Source: Acidimicrobiales bacterium (GTDB lineage: Bacteria; Actinomycetota; Acidimicrobiia; Acidimicrobiales; Aldehydirespiratoraceae). From it: DNA of 64,000 nt. The stretch lies in the NCBI GenBank assembly GCA_029246685.1, contig JAQWMR010000016.1:898877-962876 (forward strand), read 5' to 3'. The notes below the pieces were generated by a model, which saw nothing but the letters and a program-made list of their open reading frames with translations, searched no databases and was not told the DNA's origin. Positions 1 through 8,979 of the stretch are shown piece after piece. Each line of letters opens with the position of its first letter. The first letter of the stretch is position 1. A program made the position numbers and the translations under genes.

Positions 1-1113
1 CTGTTCGCGGCATACCTCGCCGCATGGTCGAAGATCGGGTTCGACGGCGTGACCGACCACCGCGTCGCCGCGAGTCTCTGGGGCTTCGTGCTCGTGCTCG
101 CGGTCGGGCTGTTCGCCCGTCGCCTCGCCGGCAACGTCGCCGGAGTGATCGCCGCCATCCTCGCGGCAGTGCATCCGCTGATGTGGATCAACGACATCAT
201 GCTGCTCAGCGAGGGCATGTATCAGCCCTTCATCGTCTTGATGTTCTGGGCGGCCTACGAGTGGATCACGGAGCCGAGTCGTCGCAACATCGCGATCCTC
301 GGCGTCGCGATCGCCGCCGCCACCATGATCCGGGCCGAGGCGCTCAGCCTCTACGGATTCATGGTGCTGCCGCTGATCTGGTGGGGCGTGAAAGCGCTCG
401 ACACCAAGGAGAAGGTCCGCCAGACCATTCTGTGCGGGCTCGCCGGACTGATCCTGATGTCGCCCTGGCTCGTCTACAACAACGTGCGCTTCGAGAAGCC
501 GGTGACCGTCAGCGCGGTCTCCGGAACCGTGATGGTCGCCGGTGCCTGCGACGGCGCGTGGACGGGCGAGTCACTCGGCTACTGGGTCAACTGCTTCGAC
601 GACGATCTGATCGCGAAGCTGCGCGAGGAGCTGCCGGGCTCCTGGCCGGACGACGAAGCCGATCGCGTGCACTACGACGAGTCCGTGATCGACGAGTTCA
701 ACCGCGACCACGCCATCGAGTACTACCTCGACAACTGGCGCCGCTACCCAAAGGTCGCGGCCGCCCGCATCGGCCGATCGCTCGAGCTGTACCGGGTGAG
801 TCACACGCTCCGGATGCAGTACGGCGTCGAGGGGCGATGGGAAGAGCCGTCCACGGTCGGCCTCGGCGTGTACTACGCGCTCATCCCGTTCACCGTCATC
901 GGCGCGCTGCTGCTGCGCCGTCGGAAGATCCGCCTGACACCGCTGCTGTCGATGTGGCCCATGATCATGCTCGCTTCCGCGATGACGTTCGGGCTCACCC
1001 GCTATCGAGTGCCGATCGACATCGCCATGATCATCCTGGCCGCGGTCGCACTGAGTTGGATCGTCCACCGTCTCAAGTCCGAGGGAGTGCTGCGCGAGGT
1101 GATGCGACAATGA
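1..1113 (+). CDS. GT39/ArnT-type membrane glycosyltransferase, 5' end outside window
   Basis: Open from base 1 in frame, so the N-terminus lies outside the window; 370 codons are visible. The protein is a chain of hydrophobic segments with the pattern of the dolichyl-phosphate-mannose/ArnT (GT39, PMT_2) family, which moves a sugar from a polyprenyl-phosphate donor at the outer face of the membrane. The best internal evidence is that it is clearly paralogous to the C-terminal half of the fusion protein at 2987-5587: both carry an HP/YP-x-WIND segment followed by a conserved serine/glutamate loop, an RAE motif and an NxVRFE/NLVRFE motif. It overlaps the deacetylase downstream by 4 nt (ATGA), so the two are probably translated together. 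The catalytic N-terminal aspartates cannot be checked here. Confidence 0.8.
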   Translation: MFAAYLAAWSKIGFDGVTDHRVAASLWGFVLVLAVGLFARRLAGNVAGVIAAILAAVHPLMWINDIMLLSEGMYQPFIVLMFWAAYEWITEPSRRNIAILGVAIAAATMIRAEALSLYGFMVLPLIWWGVKALDTKEKVRQTILCGLAGLILMSPWLVYNNVRFEKPVTVSAVSGTVMVAGACDGAWTGESLGYWVNCFDDDLIAKLREELPGSWPDDEADRVHYDESVIDEFNRDHAIEYYLDNWRRYPKVAAARIGRSLELYRVSHTLRMQYGVEGRWEEPSTVGLGVYYALIPFTVIGALLLRRRKIRLTPLLSMWPMIMLASAMTFGLTRYRVPIDIAMIILAAVALSWIVHRLKSEGVLREVMRQ

Positions 1114-1928
1114 ACGCCGTCGTCTTCACCCTGGACCTGGAGGACCACCGTCCCGACGAGTCGGCCGAGCTGCGCTTCCCGGCGGTCACCGACGCGCTTC
1201 TCGACGATCTCGAAGAGTGGGGCGTCGTCGGCACGGTCTTCGTGGTCGGCGACGTCGTCCGCGATCAGCCGGACCTCGTCGCCCGGGTAGCGGCCCGCGG
1301 CCACGAGCTCGGGCTTCACGGCGCCACCCACACGCCGCTGCCCGACGTCGGACCCGACACCTTCCGCACGGTCACCGCCGAGGCGATGGATCGGCTCGCG
1401 CAGACGATCCAGGCGCCGGTCCACGGCTTCCGGGCGCCGATCTTCTCGCTCGTGCCGGACTCCGCATGGGCCCCCGAGATCCTCACCGATCTCGGCTTCA
1501 CCTACAGCTCGTCTGTTCTGCCCGCCCGCAATCCGCTCTACGGCTGGCCTGGCGCGCCAGACGAACCGTTCCGCTGGCCGAGCGGACTGATCGAGATCCC
1601 GTCGCCGATCTTCGGTGCCGGGCTGGCGACCGTCCCACTCCTCGGCGGCGTCTACCTGCGGGTTGCCCCGATGCCACTCATCCGCTGGGCGGCCAGGCGG
1701 GCACCCGAGCACGCCTGGCTCTACTCCCACCCGTACGACTTCGACCCCGGCGAGGAACGCTGGTTGCTTCCCGAGGTGGGCCGCCTCGGCAGCCGCGTGA
1801 TGTGGTGGGGCCGCAAGGGCATGAAGGACCGCGTGGCGTCACTCGTGGCCAATACCGAGCGGCGGATGATCGATGTCGTCAACGAGTTGTGCGACGATCT
1901 TCCGGTGTTCGAACTGGCGGCAGCATGA
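1110..1928 (+). CDS. Polysaccharide deacetylase (NodB/CE4 family)
   Basis: 272 aa. Carbohydrate esterase 4 enzymes remove N- or O-acetyl groups from cell-wall or exported polysaccharides using a metal ion. Seen: an acidic first motif TLDLEDH near the N-terminus, the metal-binding H-x3-H motif in HGATH around residue 70, the FRAP motif (family RxP) and a late SHPYDFDP motif. The length fits a single NodB domain. The ATG overlaps the stop of the upstream glycosyltransferase (ATGA), and its own stop overlaps the next start in the same way, so it sits in the middle of a coupled three-gene unit. No signal peptide is visible, so it may act in the cytoplasm on a lipid-linked glycan, or be a DUF3473-type deacetylase of an exopolysaccharide locus. 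Confidence 0.88.
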   Translation: MNAVVFTLDLEDHRPDESAELRFPAVTDALLDDLEEWGVVGTVFVVGDVVRDQPDLVARVAARGHELGLHGATHTPLPDVGPDTFRTVTAEAMDRLAQTIQAPVHGFRAPIFSLVPDSAWAPEILTDLGFTYSSSVLPARNPLYGWPGAPDEPFRWPSGLIEIPSPIFGAGLATVPLLGGVYLRVAPMPLIRWAARRAPEHAWLYSHPYDFDPGEERWLLPEVGRLGSRVMWWGRKGMKDRVASLVANTERRMIDVVNELCDDLPVFELAAA

Positions 1929-2659
1929 GCACCGAGATCCCGGAGTACGGCCAGGACGAGATGGCGCATCCGCTCCCGAAGACGAAGATCGTGGACCGCA
2001 TCCCATGGCTCGTCGAGCAGTGCCGCGGCAAACGAGTCATCCACGTCGGCTTCGCCGATGCCGGGTTCCGCGACGAGCAGACACGAGCCGGAAGGTGGCT
2101 CCACGGGCACCTCGACGACGTCGCCACCAGCCTCGTCGGCCTCGACTTCGACGGCCCAGGCGTGGCCGCCGCCCAGGATACGGACTACGACGCGCACCTC
2201 GTCGACTGCACCGACGTGGCGGCAGTGGAAGCGCTCGACCTCGAACCGGCGGACATCGTCCTGGCCGGGGAAGTGATCGAACACCTCGGCGCTCCGGGGC
2301 CGTTCCTCGAGGCGATGGCCCGCCTCATCGCTCCCGGCGGCACCCTGATCGTCACCACACCCAACGCCTACGGCCTCGTCAACGTCGTCGCCAACATCAC
2401 CCGTCGCATCGAGGTGAACCATCCCGACCACGTCGTCATGTTCACCTGGCGCACGCTCACCCAGCTAATGGCCCGAGAAGGCTGGGCCCCCGAGGACGTC
2501 GTCACCTACGTCCCCCAGGTGCGCGAGCGTGGCGACCGGTCCCGGCTCGACATCGCGGCCGTGAAGCTGGTCGCCGGCACCGAGCGCCTCCTCGGCAAGC
2601 TCGGCCGCCCCTACTCTGCCGACGGCCTCATCGTCACTGCCAAACGCCCTCCCCGATAG
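1925..2659 (+). CDS. Class I SAM-dependent methyltransferase
   Basis: 244 aa, ATG overlapping the deacetylase stop (ATGA). It has a Methyltransf_11/23-type Rossmann fold: a glycine motif VIHVGFADAG near residue 40, an acidic residue closing beta-2 in VGLDFDG, the motif AGEVIEHL around residue 120, and the post-motif PGGTLIVTTPNAYG that binds the cofactor region. VIEHL followed by TTPN is typical of small-molecule and glycan methyltransferases of surface polysaccharide loci. The substrate cannot be read from sequence. Its neighbours suggest that it methylates a sugar or lipid carrier intermediate made with the adjoining glycosyltransferase and deacetylase. Confidence 0.85.
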   Translation: MSTEIPEYGQDEMAHPLPKTKIVDRIPWLVEQCRGKRVIHVGFADAGFRDEQTRAGRWLHGHLDDVATSLVGLDFDGPGVAAAQDTDYDAHLVDCTDVAAVEALDLEPADIVLAGEVIEHLGAPGPFLEAMARLIAPGGTLIVTTPNAYGLVNVVANITRRIEVNHPDHVVMFTWRTLTQLMAREGWAPEDVVTYVPQVRERGDRSRLDIAAVKLVAGTERLLGKLGRPYSADGLIVTAKRPPR

Positions 2660-2672
2660 CTCCCGGTGAGGG

Positions 2673-3026
2673 CTAGGGGGCCGGCTCGGCGAGGTCGAGT
2701 CGGGCGCGAAGGAGGGCGAACTCCTCGGCGAGGTCCTGGGTGCGAGCCTCGACGCGGGACAGCTCGTAGGTGAGGTGGACGGTCGTCATGAAGAGCAGCG
2801 AGACGGCGGCGAGCAGGATCGTGTTGGACGGCGTCTCGATCCCGAGCAGATCCGACACATTCTCCACGAGGCTCGGCACCGCCGCGACCGGCAGCAACAC
2901 GACCGCGACGAGCGACCACAACAACGCGTACTTGCTCTTCAGAACCCGCTGACGAACGAGCGAGTAGATGAACACGACCGTCAGAATCAGGACGGCGGAG
3001 AAGACGATGTGCGCGGTTGTCGACAT
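2673..3026 (-). CDS. DUF2304 small membrane protein
   Basis: 117 aa. Two or three N-terminal hydrophobic helices, an LLWSLVAVVLL segment, then a charged C-terminal helix (ELSRVEARTQDLAEEF) match the DUF2304 family, whose members sit beside family 2 and family 39 glycosyltransferases. Function is unknown; a role in presenting or recycling the lipid-linked sugar donor is often suggested. Its ATG lies inside the last 40 nt of the acyltransferase-glycosyltransferase gene in another frame, so it is probably translationally coupled to it. It converges with the methyltransferase, leaving only 13 nt between the two stops. Confidence 0.8.
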   Translation of the reverse strand: MSTTAHIVFSAVLILTVVFIYSLVRQRVLKSKYALLWSLVAVVLLPVAAVPSLVENVSDLLGIETPSNTILLAAVSLLFMTTVHLTYELSRVEARTQDLAEEFALLRARLDLAEPAP

Positions 3027-5587
3027 GCACCGAGGCTAGCCAGCCAATGGATGCCGATCGCCGCCATCACCACGATGACTGTCTCTGCCGGCGCCCGGAA
3101 TCGTGGCGTTCCATAGAACAGCGCGCCGAGCAGGGTCACGTGGAAGACCATCACGCCCAGCATCCAGCGGGACCATCCGTCCCGGACCCGCCACCATCCG
3201 ATCGCAGCCAACGGGGCCAACACATACAGCCCGGCGATTGCGAGGTGCGAGGCCCACGTCTCGCGTCCCTCCTGGGTGTTCAGCTGCGCCGTCTCCAATG
3301 GTCGGAAGACGCTCCACAGCCGGCCAACACGCGCGATCATCACCTTGGGCAGCTCGCGGACATGGTCCCCTGCGTAGGTCAGCGCCTCGTCAACGGCAGC
3401 CGCCGAGTCCACCGATGGGTCGGTGTCGTCGAAGCGGCCCACGGCGTCGATGTACTCGAACGGTGCGTTCCAGGACCCGAGGCCGCCGCCGGAGAAGACC
3501 GCGTCGTTGTAGGAGCCGACGAGGACGAGTCCCTCGCCATGCGACATGTACACCGGCTCCTCGAACCGCACGAGGTTGGCGCCGGCCCACGGCGCGATGA
3601 CGAGGATGACCGCGGCCGCGGTCACGACAAGGCTGGTGATCGCCCGTTCGATCTCGTCCCAATGCGTGCTCAGGAACAGGGGCACCACGATGACCAGACA
3701 CAGCAGGAGCGACTCGGCACGGGCAAGCCCCGCGAGGGCGAGCCACACACCCAGCTCAGCGGCGAGGCGCGCTGTCAGCGCTCGGCGATATCGAGCGGTA
3801 GCCCACAAGGCTCCGGTGATCATCAGCACGGTGAGCGACTCGGCCATCACGACGCCGTCGTTGATCCACAGCCCCGGATAGAGCGCAGCGATCACCGCCG
3901 CCGTCACACCAACCGCGCGTCCGGCGACCTCCCGGGCGAGCAACCCGACCATCACGATGACGGCGGCGCCCACGGCGCACATGATGAAGCGTTGTTCGAA
4001 GAGATGATCGCCCCGCCCGCCCGGCAGGAACGACGCGGGAGCGGCAACGATCGCCGTGAGCGGCGGATGGTCGGCGGCATGCGCGGCGGCTGACCCTGGC
4101 TCCGCGAGCCCGACGCGGATCGCGATGTCGTGCCACGGCGTGACGAAACCCTCGCCCTCGGCCAACGCATCGGCGGCGCGCGTGTAGAAGAACTGGTCGC
4201 CGGGGAAGATGTCGAGGCTCTCAAGCGTCTGATCGTGTTTAGCGAAGATGACATAGAGCACTCGACCGACGAATCCGACCGCCGCGATCACGCCGAGCTG
4301 CGCCCGAAACGACGCCGCGACCCAGCGGTCGCGCACGACCTGGACACGCCGCTCACCACCGGACGGATCGAGCGTCGGACGGTGGAGCCACGACTGCATC
4401 CGCTGGAACGTTCTCTCGATTGCGTAGTAGCTGATCACCGAGACGACCAGCGTCGGCACCAGTGCCATCACCATGAACACCCAGAAGTTCGTGCCGTTGT
4501 AGTCCCAGAACAGAGACTCGCGTTGCGCGCCGAGCAGGTCGGCAAGCGGCTCCCATGAGTGCACCACGAAGACCATGTGCCACAGATAGATCGAGTAGGA
4601 GATCAGCCCCAGCCACTCCATCGTCCGGGTTCGAGCGAAGGACCGAACGAGCGATCGCCGGTCGCCGCCAAAGATAAGCGGGAACAGCAAGAAGAGCCCG
4701 ATGAGGCCGTAGAGCAGCTGGCGAGCCATCTCCCGTGGCCAGCTCGCGGTGGCGGTCCCGACCGCGAGACCGAGGTGCTGAGAGACGATGTGGAACGTGA
4801 TCGCGGCGGCGATCCACCACAACCCCGCGGGCCCGGCCAGGCGATCGAGACGCTCGCGGATCGGGCCATTGCGGAACGCGACCCACGCGACCGCGAGCGC
4901 CATGCCGATCGCGAAGTAGTCGAGTGTTCCTGGCAACCAGAGCACCTGGGCCGGCGTCCATCGAGTGTCGAGGGTGAGGACCCAGATCCGGAAGAAGACC
5001 GAGAGCAGGTAGCAGAGCGCGATGAAGACGAAAAGGCCGTTGCGACGTACGTCCCGCTCGCGGCCCTTCAGCCACGGACGGAGAAACCGTGCCATGAGCG
5101 GCAACACCGCGTAGAAACTGACCTCGGTCGCGAGGCTCCATGCCTGCGGGATCGGGCCGATGGCGTGGGTCGGCCAGTGGATCTGGATCAGGAGAGCGTT
5201 GGTGATCGTGCCGACGACGTCTTTGAACTCCTCTGACGTCAACGCGACGATCAGGAACAGCGCGACCCAGAACGCCGGGTAGATCCGCAGGGCCCGCCGC
5301 CACAGGTGAACGAGAGCCGGCCGCAGCGGACGGTCATCGAGTATCGACACCACGATCGGGCGGAAGAGCAGAAACCCCGAGAGGGCGAAGAAGACGGGGA
5401 CCCCGATGTCGAGACGACCGAGGTAGTAGCCCCACGTGCTCGGGCCACCATCACCGCCCGTGATGACTCCCGATCGGAAGCCGACGTGGTGAAAGACGAT
5501 GGCAAACGCCGCGATCGCCCGGAGTCCGTCGAGCCCCCGCACCCGATCCGCGTCGAGTGACGCTGCAGGTGTGATGACGGCGCCCAT
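2987..5587 (-). CDS. Acyltransferase-3 fused to GT39-type glycosyltransferase
   Basis: 866 aa in one frame. Residues about 15-400 form a complete acyltransferase-3 (OafA/YrhL) domain: RGLDGLRAIAAF with an FHH motif at the start, then about ten hydrophobic segments. Residues about 430-850 are a second polytopic module paralogous to the glycosyltransferase at the window start, with FAKHDQTLESLDIFPGD-type loop acidics, a WIND segment, an RAE motif and NLVRFE. Acyltransferase-3 proteins O-acylate surface sugars; GT39 proteins transfer a sugar from a lipid carrier. The fusion suggests that one protein both adds and acylates a residue. The two domains usually occur as separate proteins, so the architecture is worth noting. 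Start is ATG 5587. DUF2304 overlaps its 3' end. Confidence 0.82.
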   Translation of the reverse strand: MGAVITPAASLDADRVRGLDGLRAIAAFAIVFHHVGFRSGVITGGDGGPSTWGYYLGRLDIGVPVFFALSGFLLFRPIVVSILDDRPLRPALVHLWRRALRIYPAFWVALFLIVALTSEEFKDVVGTITNALLIQIHWPTHAIGPIPQAWSLATEVSFYAVLPLMARFLRPWLKGRERDVRRNGLFVFIALCYLLSVFFRIWVLTLDTRWTPAQVLWLPGTLDYFAIGMALAVAWVAFRNGPIRERLDRLAGPAGLWWIAAAITFHIVSQHLGLAVGTATASWPREMARQLLYGLIGLFLLFPLIFGGDRRSLVRSFARTRTMEWLGLISYSIYLWHMVFVVHSWEPLADLLGAQRESLFWDYNGTNFWVFMVMALVPTLVVSVISYYAIERTFQRMQSWLHRPTLDPSGGERRVQVVRDRWVAASFRAQLGVIAAVGFVGRVLYVIFAKHDQTLESLDIFPGDQFFYTRAADALAEGEGFVTPWHDIAIRVGLAEPGSAAAHAADHPPLTAIVAAPASFLPGGRGDHLFEQRFIMCAVGAAVIVMVGLLAREVAGRAVGVTAAVIAALYPGLWINDGVVMAESLTVLMITGALWATARYRRALTARLAAELGVWLALAGLARAESLLLCLVIVVPLFLSTHWDEIERAITSLVVTAAAVILVIAPWAGANLVRFEEPVYMSHGEGLVLVGSYNDAVFSGGGLGSWNAPFEYIDAVGRFDDTDPSVDSAAAVDEALTYAGDHVRELPKVMIARVGRLWSVFRPLETAQLNTQEGRETWASHLAIAGLYVLAPLAAIGWWRVRDGWSRWMLGVMVFHVTLLGALFYGTPRFRAPAETVIVVMAAIGIHWLASLGACRQPRTSSSPPS

Positions 5588-5626
5588 CAGGGAGCCGAGT
5601 CTAGAACTCCCACTCGTTCGGCAACG

Positions 5627-8143
5627 CTATGCGTTGCCCCGGGCAAGGATGCCCTCGTCGTCGAGCGCTGGACCCGACTCGATCTGGCGCCGAATGCGTT
5701 CCGACGGACCGGGGCGCGCGAACAGGAAGCCCTGCGCGATATCGCAGCCGAGTCCGCGCAGCAACGCGAGCGTCGCCGTGTCCTCCACGCCTTCGGCGAC
5801 GACGCGGTGGCCGAGGTTGTAAGCGAGGTCGATGATCGAGCGGGCGATGATGTAGTCGTTCTCGCGATCGAGCATGCCGGAGATGAACGATTGGTCGATC
5901 TTGATCTCGTGCAGCGGCAGCCGGCGCAGATGCGTCAGTGACGAGAAGCCGGTTCCGAAGTCATCGATGGATATCCGCACGCCTTGTTCATGGAGTGCCC
6001 CGAGCACATCCACGATCGCTCGATGGTCCTCCATGATCTCTCGCTCGGTGATCTCGAGGATGAGCCGGTCCGGAGCGATTCCGGCGGCGTTCAGCTTGTC
6101 CATCACCGCGTCAGGGAGGCGACGGTCGTAGAGGTTGCGAACCGGCACGTTGACGGCCACTCGCTGGTCCGGCCAGTCCTTGATCGTGTCGAGCGCCTGA
6201 TCGAGAACGGCGAACGTGAGATCCGCGACGAGGCCGGAGACCTCACAGAGTCCGATGAACTGACCCGGCCCGACGAGGCCGAGGCGCTTGTGTTGCCATC
6301 GGGCGAGCGCCTCCATCTCGTGGACCCGTCCGGTACGCAGGTCCACCTTCGGCTGGAACCAGACCCGGAGGCCCCCATCGAGAAGGTGCCGGAGCTCTCC
6401 CATGAGGGTCAGCCGGTCGAGGGAGTGACGATCGTCGTCGGGGACGTAGAGCCGGTACGGCGTCCCTGATCGCTTGGCGTCATACATCGCGATGTCAGAA
6501 CGCTGGAGCAGCGTGTGGGCGTCGGTGCCGTGCGTCGGAGCGACCGCGCCACCGATCGACGCCGTCACCTCGACCTCGATGCCCTCGAGGCGCACGGGCG
6601 CCTTGACGGCGTCGGCGACTCGGCCGGAGATCTCCTGCAGGTCGGCTTCGGACGCACCGTTCAACACGATCGCGAACTCGTCACCACCCAGCCGGGCGAC
6701 CGTGTCGACTTCACGCATCATGTCGCTCAGCCGGACGCCCACGGTGGTCAGCAGCTCATCGCCGTAGCCATGACCGCGCGTGTCGTTGATCTCTTTGAAC
6801 TGGTTCAGGTCGAGGGGCAACAAGCCGACCGTGGTGCCGTCACGCCGAAGACCGGCGAGCGCTTGAGTGAGGCGATCGAACAACAGCGACCGGTTGGGCA
6901 GCGACGTGAGCGGGTCGTGGAACGCCTGATGCCGGATGAGTTCCGTCGCATGCTTGCGGTCCGTGACATCCGCGAACTGCACGCCGACTGCACCGTCAGG
7001 AAGCACCACGAGTTCGTAGTCGAAGGTCCGAACGCCGGTGGGGGTGGCGATCTCCACATCGTCGCGATCCGCCACGCGACCGCTGTCGAGAACGTCATCG
7101 AGGTCGGCGCGGACTGATGCGGGCAACCAGGGAGCCACGTCGGCGAGCAGACGCCCGCCACCTTCCGCCGCGTCGATTCCAGCCAAGGCCGCGAATGCGG
7201 GATTCATCTGGAGAACGCGAGGTTCGATGGCGGCCGCTTCGCGACCGGCCACGACGAGCAGGGGCTCGGACTGGTTCGCCACCACCGCAGCGAGCCGATC
7301 GACCTCCTCGCGGACCGCAGCTTCCTCGGCGATGTCGAGGATGACGCCGCGGAAATAGCGTCGATCGCCGACGGCCATCTGGCGCACCACTTCGCGGACA
7401 CGAAGATTGGAGCCGTCGGCACAGCGCAGCCGCACCTCACGCACGTCGGCCTCTCCCACCGACGCGGCGTCGAGTCGGTAAGCCGCCAGGTCGTCCGGGT
7501 GGACACGGCGAGAAACAGGAAGGTCTCGCCATTCCGTGGGCGTGTAGCCGAGGAGCGATTCGACCCAGCCGACGACTCGGGTCAGTTCGAGCACGGCTTC
7601 GAGCTGGGGAGCGACAAGGTTGTCGATCGCCGCGGCGGCGCCGAGCGGAGGCTCCGTGGTCATGAACGACACCATGGACTCGGCGAGTTCCTGGACCCTG
7701 CGTCGTAGCTCCTCGTGATACGTCTCGAGCGAGTCGCGCTCATCCTCGAGTGCGCCTCGCACCTCGGCCAGCGCCTCGATCTCTCCGGCGACCTTCTCCC
7801 GCTCGATCTGAACGAGGTTCTCCGCGTCGCTTGCCGCGGCCGCCTTGATCTCCTCGGCTTCTGCATTCGCTTCGTCGATCGTTTCCTGGGCCCGATCCGT
7901 GTCGGCGAGCAGCTGCTCGGCCATGGCCTCGGCCTGCGCGCTGACCTCTTCGACGATCTCGTCGGCCTCGCGACGTGCATCTTCGACGGCCTGATCAACC
8001 GTCGCAGCCGCCATCGCAAGGAACCGCGAGGTCGCCGCTGTCGCGTCCTCACCCTGAAGCGTTTCGAGCTCGGCCGTGAGCCGGGCGACCTCGATTTCGA
8101 GCTCCCGCTCACGTGCGGTACTCGTCTGGTGGTGCTCCGTCAT
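5627..8143 (-). CDS. Coiled-coil/PAS GGDEF-EAL cyclic-di-GMP protein
   Basis: 838 aa from ATG 8143; an upstream in-frame GTG/ATG extension would overlap the divergent gene's promoter and start, so it was rejected. Order: residues 1-165 form an Ala/Glu-rich coiled coil, 180-280 a PAS-type sensor (GWVESLLGYTPTEW ... HPDD), 290-400 a second PAS-like segment, about 415-570 GGDEF, 590-830 EAL. The GGDEF motif is intact (ARLGGDEF) and is preceded five residues earlier by an RxxD inhibitory site (REVD). EAL is intact (EMEALARW), with EITE, DDFGTGFSS and KIDQSF loops and EGVE. Both synthesis and breakdown of c-di-GMP are therefore possible. No membrane segment is visible, so it is probably cytosolic. 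Confidence 0.92.
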   Translation of the reverse strand: MTEHHQTSTARERELEIEVARLTAELETLQGEDATAATSRFLAMAAATVDQAVEDARREADEIVEEVSAQAEAMAEQLLADTDRAQETIDEANAEAEEIKAAAASDAENLVQIEREKVAGEIEALAEVRGALEDERDSLETYHEELRRRVQELAESMVSFMTTEPPLGAAAAIDNLVAPQLEAVLELTRVVGWVESLLGYTPTEWRDLPVSRRVHPDDLAAYRLDAASVGEADVREVRLRCADGSNLRVREVVRQMAVGDRRYFRGVILDIAEEAAVREEVDRLAAVVANQSEPLLVVAGREAAAIEPRVLQMNPAFAALAGIDAAEGGGRLLADVAPWLPASVRADLDDVLDSGRVADRDDVEIATPTGVRTFDYELVVLPDGAVGVQFADVTDRKHATELIRHQAFHDPLTSLPNRSLLFDRLTQALAGLRRDGTTVGLLPLDLNQFKEINDTRGHGYGDELLTTVGVRLSDMMREVDTVARLGGDEFAIVLNGASEADLQEISGRVADAVKAPVRLEGIEVEVTASIGGAVAPTHGTDAHTLLQRSDIAMYDAKRSGTPYRLYVPDDDRHSLDRLTLMGELRHLLDGGLRVWFQPKVDLRTGRVHEMEALARWQHKRLGLVGPGQFIGLCEVSGLVADLTFAVLDQALDTIKDWPDQRVAVNVPVRNLYDRRLPDAVMDKLNAAGIAPDRLILEITEREIMEDHRAIVDVLGALHEQGVRISIDDFGTGFSSLTHLRRLPLHEIKIDQSFISGMLDRENDYIIARSIIDLAYNLGHRVVAEGVEDTATLALLRGLGCDIAQGFLFARPGPSERIRRQIESGPALDDEGILARGNA

Positions 8144-8234
8144 GAACTCGTCCTCATGGGGGTGGTGGCTAAGCCTGACAATCGGCGTGAATCCGTGGGT
8201 CTTGAGCCCCAGGCCCCACCAGTACTGTCGTTGT

Positions 8235-8873
8235 GTGCCACGTGATGTCACGCCGCTGACCGACAACGACCCGATCTGGTACGCCTCGTACGGATCGAAC
8301 TGCCTGGCCGCTCGCTTCATCGTCTATCTGACCGGCGGTCGCGCACCCGGCGCGGCACGCGACGAACGCGGGGCTCGCGACCGCACGGAGCCGGCAGCGT
8401 CCGCCGCGCATTGGTTTTCCACGCCGTCCCGATTCGTCGGCGACAGCGCCAAGTGGGGTGGCGGCGGGGTTGCGTTCCTCGATCACAACGGGAACGGATC
8501 GACTCCCGGCCGGCGCTACCTGATCACCAAGGGCCAGTTCGACGATGTCGCGGCACAGGAGAGTCGCCGACCGACCACGTCGCTGCCGATCCACGAACTG
8601 CCGATCGGCACCGTGCATCCGATCGGCTCTGGCTTCTACGACGGCCTGCTGCGCCTCCCCGCAGTCGACGGCGTCCCAGTCGTCACGTTCACCTCTCCGC
8701 ACGCCGAGATCACGCTGCCCCCGAATCCACCGTCGGCGGCATACCTCGGGGCGATCATCCGTGGCCTCGCCGAGGTTCATCCACTCGCAATCGAGGACCT
8801 TGCCGGCGCGGTCTTCGACAGTCCCGGCATCTCGCTCGGATGGACGGTCGAGGAGATCGCCGCACTCGTCTGA
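8235..8873 (+). CDS. Gamma-glutamylcyclotransferase-like protein
   Basis: 212 aa from GTG 8235, which is the first start giving a sensible N-terminus and follows a short AT-richer stretch with no Shine-Dalgarno sequence, so it may be leaderless. WYASYGSNC near residue 14 is the YGSN substrate loop of GGCT/AIG2-type cyclotransferases. A RFIVYLTGG segment follows, as in an actinobacterial subfamily often labelled histone deacetylase without good reason. The expected catalytic glutamate cannot be assigned with certainty. It is divergent from the GGDEF-EAL gene. Substrate unknown. Confidence 0.6.
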   Translation: MPRDVTPLTDNDPIWYASYGSNCLAARFIVYLTGGRAPGAARDERGARDRTEPAASAAHWFSTPSRFVGDSAKWGGGGVAFLDHNGNGSTPGRRYLITKGQFDDVAAQESRRPTTSLPIHELPIGTVHPIGSGFYDGLLRLPAVDGVPVVTFTSPHAEITLPPNPPSAAYLGAIIRGLAEVHPLAIEDLAGAVFDSPGISLGWTVEEIAALV

Positions 8874-8883
8874 TTTGGGTCAT

Positions 8884-8906
8884 TCGACTCATACCCGATG
8901 AGTCGA
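8884..8906. promoter_or_regulatory. Perfect 9-bp inverted repeat
   Basis: TCGACTCAT and ATGAGTCGA, separated by five bases (ACCCG), lie 10 nt after the GGCT-like stop and about 75 nt before the next start. There is no T-run after it, so it looks more like an operator for the zinc-ribbon gene than a terminator. Confidence 0.4.
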
Positions 8907-8979
8907 TTGATACCTACGTTGGGAGATGTGGGAGTGGCCCTCCTGCGTTGAACCTTGGTGGAGGAGAGTGGTGGCTGCG

